Part shown: positions 56,815 through 64,000 of the stretch, piece after piece
Position numbering within the stretch: position 1 is the stretch's first letter
How the letters are laid out: each line of letters opens with the position of its first letter
Assembly (NCBI GenBank): GCA_015501055.1
Contig: JADNYV010000015.1
Coordinates: forward strand, 1-64,000
Length of the DNA: 64,000 nt
Direction: 5' to 3'
Source of the DNA: Mucidula mucida
Lineage: Eukaryota; Basidiomycota; Agaricomycetes; Agaricales; Physalacriaceae
Translations under genes and position numbers: made by a program
The notes under the pieces: model-generated
Database searches by the model: none
Seen by the model: only the letters and a program-made list of their open reading frames with translations
What the model was told of the DNA's origin: nothing

Positions 56815-58570
56815 TCACACCGAATTCACCACAGCTACAACCGAAGGGAATCGAGGAATCATCTTGCAATTATATGGCAGCCGATGTCTGTAGCTGGTCA
56901 ACTAATGCTTCAACAAACGCGCAAGTCGTGCGACATACGAAACGAACAACCCATCGTACCCCATGTCATCAATCGGGATCTTCTCCCCCTTCGCGTCGAC
57001 GGCATTCGTCATCGTAAACGCCCAGAGCAAGGACGCGATGGCGATGTAAGCTGTATCAAGTGCAAGGAAGCGTCCAGGGCAGATCCTTCAGCAAACCATA
57101 AGCAACCCACATCCGTGAGGGGGTAAATGTACCTTCGTCCGAATCCAAATCCTCCAGTTATCGCTGGGCTGGGTTCACGATTCTCCCCCAAGAACCGATC
57201 AGGATTAAATGTCTCTGGATCCTTGTACATTTCTATATCGTGCATGATGGCCCTTTGTCAAGATGTTCATCAGAGTTCTGGGACTTGGCGCAGAACTGGC
57301 TTGTGCTCACCATACATTCGGGGAAATGATCGAACCTGTACCAGAGCATTCACGAACCGTGCCAGCATGAAGAAAGCGAATGGACACACCAGCAGGAATG
57401 AAATACCCATTGTAGACATCGTCAGCTTTACTTGCATGTGCTATCGCTAGGAGGAACCGTTTGTTACGCATCACACCAATCGTTATGCAAACGTACCAAG
57501 CGGCGTAACTGGACGCCATCGGAAAGACTCCAAGATCAGGGCTTGGATGAACGGAAGTTGAGGTCTGTCATCAAAATTCGGAAGTCGCTGTCGGCCAACA
57601 ATCGTGTCCAGTTCGGCCTGAGCGCGTTGCTGAACCTCCGGATGATTCACCATGGCCATGATAATTGTCAGAATAAGCACATATGACTACAGTCGGAATT
57701 TAGTCATTTGAAGAAGGAACTTTTTTTTGCATCCTAACCGTATCAGCGCCAGCTAGAAACAAAATACGCTGTTAACGTTTGTTCAAATTCTTGTCAACAG
57801 AGCGCATACCACCAAAAGCGACCCCGGCGGCATCCCTTAACGCATCCTCGTCGAAGTCGGCAGACTTTTCATCGCTTCGAAGCCTGGCAAGATTGGAATC
57901 AACAAACGAGGGCGGCGCGGTTCCATTGTTCTATGCACGACGTCACAACCTATTCCAGTCATACGAGAGACGACACGAACGATAGACTCGAGAACCTCTT
58001 CAAAAGGCTTATCGCGCATGTCCGAAGCGTCTTTCACGCTGACTTTGGCGACGCGTTGGAAATCTGCGAAAGGAAACCAAGCTATAGAAGCGTAAGTTGC
58101 TTGGTCTGAGTAGAGCTGATTGTGAACGATACATACAAGGTACATATTTAAGGAAAGGCAAGAAGTCGACCAGGAACGCTCCCGGAGTCATGGCGGTCAC
58201 GATGGGTACTGTTGAACGATTGGCAAGTTGCACATACCAATCGTTCTTTTCCTGAGAATCATACCCGTACGTGATTCGGAGAATCAGCGAGCTCGGATGA
58301 CTGAAATGCTAGTTACAACCTGCATTACGCCTCAATGAAAGGCATTAAACTCACTAAAAGACATGACTAATGAAATCCTCTGGAAACTGGAGTATCTTGC
58401 GCAGCAGAATAACGGTCGCCCCCAGCTGGGCCGGGTAATATGAAGCGAGATGTCGCGCCTGAAAATGCTGGTGAAAGAGCTTGCGACGACTTCTACAAGA
58501 ATTGGTCAGTATTCGGTCACGATTGTGCAAGTGTAGTGCCACCTCCAAGCCTCCGCGTTTGGCAAGACCG
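56815..58570 (-). pseudogene. Cytochrome P450, copy 5, 5' exons cut off by a retrotransposon
   Basis: From the right edge the coding sequence begins mid-exon with VLPNAEAWR, joins across a 53-nt intron to SRRKLFHQHFQARHLASYYP, and continues through PGAFLVDFLPFLKYVP, WFPFADFQRVAKVSV and the I-helix micro-exon (57739-57752, AGADT). ESFR is the K-helix motif. ETFNPDRFLGENREPSP leads to FGFGRR and ICPGRFLALDTAYIAIASLL. The last exon, HRLPYNCKMIPRFPSVV, stops at 56815. All catalytic motifs are intact. Only the membrane anchor, proline hinge and first substrate-recognition region are lacking, because the LTR starts at 58571 inside the exon. The missing exons should lie on the far side of the element, outside the window. 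Confidence 0.85.
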
Positions 58571-58884
58571 CTGTAGGTTCGCGCCTCGCGCTAGGCGCAC
58601 AGTCGGTCGGACTCGTCGGGACTGATAAGCTTGGACTCTTAGATTAGATACTTACCCCTTTTTAATAGCACATCTCCCGTATTATCACCTCATGTTTCTT
58701 TCATTCTTCTACTTACATGTCTCACCTCTTCACACATTCTATAATAGCACGTCGTGTATTCATCTACTTACAGTACTTATACCTCTCGCTTGTCGTAGTC
58801 TACAGACAACAAACAGCCCACTTCGCACACGCACACATCATCTGAACTAAGCTCGCTGCACTCAGAGCTATCGACGACTCTACA
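58571..58884 (+). repeat. 5' LTR, 314 bp
   Basis: Begins TGTAGGTTCGCGCC and ends GACGACTCTACA, so the termini form a TGTAG/CTACA inverted repeat, the usual LTR boundary. The left boundary coincides exactly with loss of P450 coding homology. TATA-like and polyadenylation-like AT-rich sequence lies in the middle (about 58660-58770). Confidence 0.8.
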
Positions 58885-58886
58885 TC

Positions 58887-58904
58887 TGGTGACCACCACA
58901 GTTC
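58887..58904 (+). promoter_or_regulatory. Probable tRNA primer-binding site of the retrotransposon
   Basis: TGGTGACCACCACAGTTC starts two bases after the LTR. TGG complements the CCA end of a tRNA, the standard minus-strand priming site. The tRNA species was not identified. Confidence 0.6.
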
Positions 58905-59450
58905 GAACATCGTCTCCCGAACTCGCAGTCAGTGCTCTCTGCCATTGTGCCACCCCCGTCACGAATCCCTGTCCGTCGACGCTCTAACATAGCGCGACAA
59001 CAGAATACGCGCGCTAACCCCGCCAGTCCCCTCGCTCCCGAAGTCGACAACCCAGACCATATCCTATGGGCTGCCCGTGTCGCTAGTGCAACACCTAGCC
59101 AGGTCTACACCCCCACTCTCCATCTCCCCGGACGCCTTGGGCGCCTACAGTTCGCTGTTGCAGAATTTACTGCATCAGACCCTTTCACCTCTGTCCCGAC
59201 TCTCCCGTCGCTCCTTGATACATCACCTCTCTTTGGCGACGACGAGTCCTTGCCATCATCGCCTCCCAGCCTCGAGCTTTCCTCGCTCAAATCAGTCAAC
59301 GACACTGCTCTCTTTCATCCCCATTCCCCATTCCTAGACCCATTCTGCTCGTCCCGCTCGCCATCTCCACTTTCCTTACCATTGCCATCCCGTCCAGCAT
59401 CACCATCTACCCCTTCACCGCCCTCACAGTCACCATCGTCGACCCCCATC

Positions 59451-60671
59451 ATGTCTACACCCAAAGGTCTCGGTGCTCTTCCATCTCGTAACGCCGACGA
59501 TGCACCCAGCTTCCGCTCTGACGAGCCGGAAGAACTCGACGACTACCTCGCTGAGATAGAGGCCCTTGCCTCGACGTACACTGTGCCCGACGCGCACAAA
59601 GTCCATGCTGCGATTCGCTATGCCAATGCGAGCGCAAAGCGATTGTGGAAGTCGTCCGATGGCTATAACGAGGTAGCCGACAAGTGTGATTGGGCCGTCT
59701 TCAAGAAGGATCTCACCGACTCCTTCTACCAGTCCTCGAAGAAGAGCAAGTATTCCATGCGGGACCTCGAGGATCTTGCCCACAAGTGGAAGAAGCGGAC
59801 ACTGGACTCTGAGCGTCGCCTCGAGGAATATCATCGCGCGTTTACGCCAGTCGCGAAGGCGCTGAAAAAGCGAAGTGTTATTTCAGAGAAGGAAATGCAG
59901 CGTTGGTTCTGGAAAGGCATCCACCGGTCAGCGCGCAGAAAGATAGAGAGTAGAATCTGTCTTACCGACACGACATGGGACCGCGACACGCCTCCTACAA
60001 TGGAGAAAGTGATGACGGCTGGCCGATGGGTCCTACAGTCGCGCTCCTACGACGACTCATCCGACGACGATGATGATCACCCTCCCGCACGTCGCCCCAA
60101 GAAGTCCTCCCGTCGCGCCAAGCACGCACCATCTGATTCCGAGTCCAGTGACGATGAGGCCCCAGCACCCAAGTCCACCAGTGCTGTGCAGACAAAAACC
60201 GTAACGGTTGATGACCTCGCCGCTACGCTCGAGAAGATGAGCCTCGCACAAACGCACGCACTGCAGGCCATGCTGCAGCCATTCCTCGCCGCTCATGCTG
60301 CACCTCCTCCTCCCACCCAAGGTTCTGCATTTTCTACGACAACATATCAGTTCAAAAATCCCCAATATCAGCCACAGAACACAATGTCCGCACCTTACGG
60401 CCACAACCATGGTACCTCGCAGTCGGAGGGCTGCTATTTCTGTCTTGATCCCGCGCACTTCATGTCGGCGTGCGAAGTCTTGAAGGCGTATCTTGAGGCG
60501 GGACGCATTATGCAGCAGAATGGGCGTCTCTGCTTCCGGAACGGCAAACCTATTCGTCGTCATACTCTCGGCTATCGCGGTGCTGTTGATGAGTTGTTTG
60601 GAGGCCCTCTCGCTGCACCCGCCAACGCCTCTACTGCCCCCGTCCCCTCCACGTCTCAGAAGGGTTTTTAA
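59451..60671 (+). CDS. gag: Retrotransposon gag polyprotein
   Basis: The first ATG in the long open frame is at 59451 (MSTPKGLGALPSRNADDAPS). The same frame is open back to about 58932 with proline- and serine-rich, codon-like sequence but no ATG. The nucleocapsid precursor has the retrotransposon gag domain (DYLAEIEALAS to RRLEEYHRAFTPVAKALKKR), where it would assemble virus-like particles around element RNA. A C-terminal zinc knuckle is CYFCLDPAHFMSAC (C-x2-C-x4-H-x4-C, about 60433-60474), which binds RNA. It ends GGT TTT TAA at 60671. The upstream open extension suggests either non-AUG initiation or loss of an original ATG. Confidence 0.85.
   Translation: MSTPKGLGALPSRNADDAPSFRSDEPEELDDYLAEIEALASTYTVPDAHKVHAAIRYANASAKRLWKSSDGYNEVADKCDWAVFKKDLTDSFYQSSKKSKYSMRDLEDLAHKWKKRTLDSERRLEEYHRAFTPVAKALKKRSVISEKEMQRWFWKGIHRSARRKIESRICLTDTTWDRDTPPTMEKVMTAGRWVLQSRSYDDSSDDDDDHPPARRPKKSSRRAKHAPSDSESSDDEAPAPKSTSAVQTKTVTVDDLAATLEKMSLAQTHALQAMLQPFLAAHAAPPPPTQGSAFSTTTYQFKNPQYQPQNTMSAPYGHNHGTSQSEGCYFCLDPAHFMSACEVLKAYLEAGRIMQQNGRLCFRNGKPIRRHTLGYRGAVDELFGGPLAAPANASTAPVPSTSQKGF
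60663..60671 (+). other. Possible -1 frameshift site at the gag stop
   Basis: GGT TTT TAA sits where the downstream frame continues in -1. Slipping back one base on the T run gives TTT TTA AAT and avoids the stop. This is suggestive only; no downstream pseudoknot was assessed. Confidence 0.3.
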
Positions 60672-63600
60672 ATTGCACGGCGTTTGACGAAGGCCACGCT
60701 AGTACGACGGCAGCAGCTATAGTTGAGGTGGTCGAGGATGAGGAAGAGAAGAAGGAAGAAGAGAAGTTGACGGTTGAAGAGAACGACGAAGAAGAGACTT
60801 GGTGGAGCTTCCTGCGACTAGAAGGAGAGTCAGAGGGGCCGCCACCAGAGCCGATGAAGAAACCTACCCCCCAGACACAACGAACACGCCAGCAGACGCT
60901 CAGCCAACGCCACTATTCACGGAACGCACAACTACGAAACAAAATGAGCAGAGTACACACGACGACAACGATAAACGCACCAACGATATACGACGCCCTG
61001 CATTTCGTTACCAATCCCAACTCCACGACACGTCTGCTGTGCCACGCGTGTACCAGAGCATCCTGGACACCACCATTTCCCTCCCTATTCGCGACCTGTA
61101 CGCTATTAGTCCAGATCTACAGCAAGAAGCTGTCACACACGAACGTACCTCTCGAGTTCCCCCATCCACATCTGCCAGCAACACCCTCTCCCTCGACGAC
61201 AAGAAATCTCCACCTCCACCACCAGCGCTTGAATATGCAACTCCACTTCGCGTCATTCCGGTATGTGTTGCTCAAAGACAGACAGAACTTGCTCTGCTCG
61301 ATGAAGGATCGGAAATCGTTGTCATTCGAGCAGACCTCGCCAAAGAACTGGGCGTCGACGTCAACCAGCATAGGACAATGCTGATGGAGACTGCCCATGG
61401 CAGTAAAGAGGGCCTTCCTGGTTGTGCTGAGCATCTAGAAATCATGGTAGACGGCTTGCCCACCTTTGCTCATGCATTTGTCGTCCCTTCTGCTCCATAT
61501 CGACTTCTTCTCGGCCGTCCTTGGCAACGCGCTGTCCGTATTCGGAAATGGGAGACTGTGTCGGGCGTCCTCATTCAAATTTGGGGCAGTGGCGAACATG
61601 CTGCAGAGAGTCGTATCATAGAGACGGAAGAGCGAGCACGGCCAGCTGCACAGGCCTACAGCGTCTCTTGTGTCGCCGACGTGGTGGCAGCATGGAAGGA
61701 AGTCGATCGTCACACCAACCCGCATCCATCGGTCACACTTCAGCACGCATTTCCCCTTGCACAGGCATTGTTCACATCTAGTTTTTATTACGACAAATCC
61801 CAACGTTGTTTGCTATACAAGAGTGTGGGAAAAAAAGCACGACCGGTACCCGCGATACTACCAGAAGACGCGAAAATCAAACGGCGATTTCCAGAAGACC
61901 CTCTTGCCACCCTTCCTCCCCTCTCACCCATCCCTCTTGACTTCGTCCCAACGAAGCGACTCACGCAGGAGCGGCTCGACTCACTCGGGATCCTCGATAA
62001 CACCTTCCTCACACCGGAAGAGCGCAAACTCGCTGTCACTGTCCTCATGCTCAATTCTGATGCAATCGCTTTCACACCCGAAGAACGCGGTACTATACGC
62101 AGCGACTACATCAGTCCCGCGATAATTCCACTGATCGAACACGAACCTTGGGTGCGAAAATCTTTTCCTATTCCGCCAGGTATCCGCGAGGAAGTTCATC
62201 GCCAGGTCGAAGAGAAGGTCCGCCTTGGATTATGGGAGCCGTCGGATAGCTCGTATCGCACGCAGTGGTTCTGCGTTGCTAAAAAGGACGGGAAAATCAG
62301 AATCGTCGTCAATCCTGACGACATGAACCGACATACCATTCGTACCACAGGCCAGCCACCTCTTCCCGACCAGTACTGTGAGCACGCCGCGGGTTGTACC
62401 ATCTACACCCAACTAGACCTCCTCTCCGGCTACGACCAATCCCTGCTCGCCATCAGCTCTCGCGATCCCACCACAGTCGACACGCACCTTGGCCCAATGC
62501 GTCTCACGACGCTCCCGCAAGGCTGGACTCTGTCGGTAAACATCTTCCACAACAACATCGCCTTCATCCTTCAGCACGAGACGGAAATCGCTCCGAACTT
62601 CATCGACGATATCAACGTGCTTGGTCCGCGCACATATTATCGCCGAGCAGACGGTACCTACGAAACACATCCTGAGAACGATCTAGTTCGAAAGTTTGTA
62701 TGGTATCACTTACTAGATGTCCATCGTATCCTCCATCGACTCAAGCGCGCCGGCGCGACAGTATCCGCGAAGAAGCTCAGAGTTGGCGTTCACGATGTTA
62801 TCGTCCTTGGGCAGTTCTGCGACTTCGACGGCCGACTTCCGGAGTCACTCGCTGTTAACAAAATTCGCTCCTGGCCGCCTTGTCGCAATGTGAAAGGCGT
62901 CCGCGGTTTCCTTGGTCTTGCAGGAACAGTACGCATCTGGATCAAAGGGTTTGCAGAGTTAGCCAAGCCATTGGTAATACTCACAACGAAGGACGCTACC
63001 TTTCGCTGGGAGTTAGTCCAGCAGTCCGCCATGGACACCCTCAAGGAAGTAATTGCCACCTGCCCCGCCATCCGTCCCATCGACTACAAATGTGGTCGAC
63101 TTGTTATCCTCTCCGTCGACACGTCCCACATCGCCTGCGGCTACCTCCTCCAGCAAGACGGCGAAGATTCCCGTCGTCGCATCGCCCGATTCGGCTCCAT
63201 TGCCTGGTCCGATGTCGAGCTGCGCTACTCGCAGGCCAAGCTCGAGCTTCGCGGTCTATGGCGCGCGCTCCACGCCATGCGAATGTACCTGGTCGGACTT
63301 CAGCACTTCGTCGTGGAAATGGACGCGAAATACGTACGTGGCATGCTCAACAATCCCGATGTCCACCCCAATGCGTCCGTGAACCGCTGGATTTCCGCCA
63401 TTCTACTCTTCAATTTTGACATCGTTCATGTGCCCGCCGACCGTTTCAAAGGACCGGATGGTCTCTCGAGACGCGAGGCTACCGATGATCCTGGGGATAT
63501 TCCTGACGATGAAGCTGAAGATTGGATTGATGATGAGGTCCTCGGCGCGACAGTTTGGGTTGGGTCCTTCCTACAGAACGAAACGGTTGGAAATGCTATA

Positions 63601-64000
63601 GTGGGAATGATCACGACAGCCGACTCACCAGTCGCGTCCTCATTTACTGCGGCAGCGAGCACTACAAAGGACGGTCCTCCACTGTCAGACGAGACTAGAC
63701 GCCGCGATGAGCATCTCGACGAGGTGAAGTTCTACCTTACTCACCTCAAAATTCCGCCATCTGTCGCCACCGACCGCATTCACGCACTCCAGCAGCGCGC
63801 ACGCCCTTACTTTGTTGCAAACGGCTACCTTTTCCGACGAGATCGTCATGGTCGCCACCAACTCGTTATTCCCTACGCCGGCCGTATGATTGTCCTTCGA
63901 ATGGCGCACGACCAGCTTGGACATCGTCGTGGATTTTATCCTGTCCGTCGACGCGTCGCAGACCGCTTCTGGTGGCCGAACATGGATGCTGATATCGCTT
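60672..64000 (+). CDS. pol: Retrotransposon pol polyprotein (protease, RT, RNase H, integrase start), partial
   Basis: A short acidic segment follows gag in the -1 frame (60671 to about 60860). The main pol then continues in another frame to the window edge with no stop. Protease: LALLDEGSEIVVI, catalytic Asp at about 61300; the usual D-T/S-G is D-E-G here. Reverse transcriptase: TQLDLLSGYD and LPQGW, with catalytic FIDDI at 62599. RNase H: VDTSHIACGYLLQQ, about 63115, and an AKLELRGLWRALHAM-type core. Integrase zinc region begins AHDQLGHRRGFYP, and RFWWPNM is at the edge. The protein copies element RNA into DNA and inserts it. The frame change near 60860 is most simply a mutation or base error, because gag and pol normally need only one shift. 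Confidence 0.85.

Larger units (their letters stand above)
58571..64000 (+). mobile_element. Ty3/gypsy LTR retrotransposon, runs off the right edge
   Basis: Order: LTR (58571-58884), primer-binding site, gag, then protease, reverse transcriptase, RNase H and start of integrase. Reverse transcriptase before integrase places it in Ty3/gypsy. It is inserted in an exon of P450 copy 5. Pol needs a frame change from gag and shows one further frame change near 60860, so this copy may be defective. The 3' LTR is not in the window. Confidence 0.9.

Noticed and set aside
59430..59834. Open frames on the minus strand inside gag, also 60057-60563
   Set aside because: Antisense to conserved gag coding sequence; no family features.
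1..64000. CRISPR arrays, bacterial operons, rRNA genes
   Set aside because: None seen; the intron-rich genes and families are eukaryotic and fungal.

Overview
The window looks like a piece of an Agaricomycete (mushroom-type basidiomycete) nuclear genome. Genes are broken by many 45-70 nt GT-AG introns. The recognisable families fit such a fungus: a type-3 copper tyrosinase with a C-terminal CxxC domain, L-rhamnonate dehydratase, CYP64-like microsomal P450s, short C2H2 regulators, F-box-like proteins, an ICMT-like membrane methyltransferase family and Ty3/gypsy LTR elements. All gene models below were spliced by hand. For most of them the summed exon length is divisible by three and the reading frame joins correctly.

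Layout. 0-0.35 kb: edge of a gypsy gag (minus). 1.3-3.4 kb: decayed genes. 3.46-5.57 kb: complete tyrosinase. 6.5-9.9 kb: two C2H2 genes. 11.2-12.5 kb: L-rhamnonate dehydratase. 13.4-15.4 kb: nine-exon C2H2 gene. 15.9-20.7 kb: a duplicated block with F-box-like, ICMT-like and small secreted genes, mostly broken. 21.1-22.6 kb: two TIR elements, one a hAT-type insertion with a perfect 8-bp target duplication. 22.9-25.4 kb: a Mid2/Wsc-like single-span surface protein and an unknown gene. 26.6-27.4 kb: second intact ICMT-like gene. 27.5-28.15 kb: five spaced tRNA-A-box-like hairpins. 28.7-29.6 kb: EEP phosphodiesterase. 30.8-32.8 kb: Crz1-like transcription factor. 33.4-39.0 kb: the rearranged twin of the 15.9-20.7 kb block. 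39.8-41.2 kb: C2H2 gene. 41.3-58.6 kb: five P450 loci (three intact, one internally deleted, one cut by a retrotransposon) with another C2H2 gene and a coiled-coil gene among them. 58.57-64 kb: an LTR retrotransposon running off the right edge.

How it fits together. Two forces shape the region. One is local duplication followed by decay (F-box/ICMT/secreted block; P450 array). The other is transposon insertion (hAT-type, an older TIR element, gypsy). The intact P450s share a 14-nt micro-exon that encodes the oxygen-binding I-helix motif. Several small two-finger C2H2 proteins, unrelated outside the fingers, are scattered through the window; they could be local regulators, but nothing in the sequence proves a pathway. 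The clearest metabolic assignments are phenol oxidation/melanin-type chemistry (tyrosinase) and non-phosphorylative L-rhamnose catabolism (rhamnonate dehydratase).
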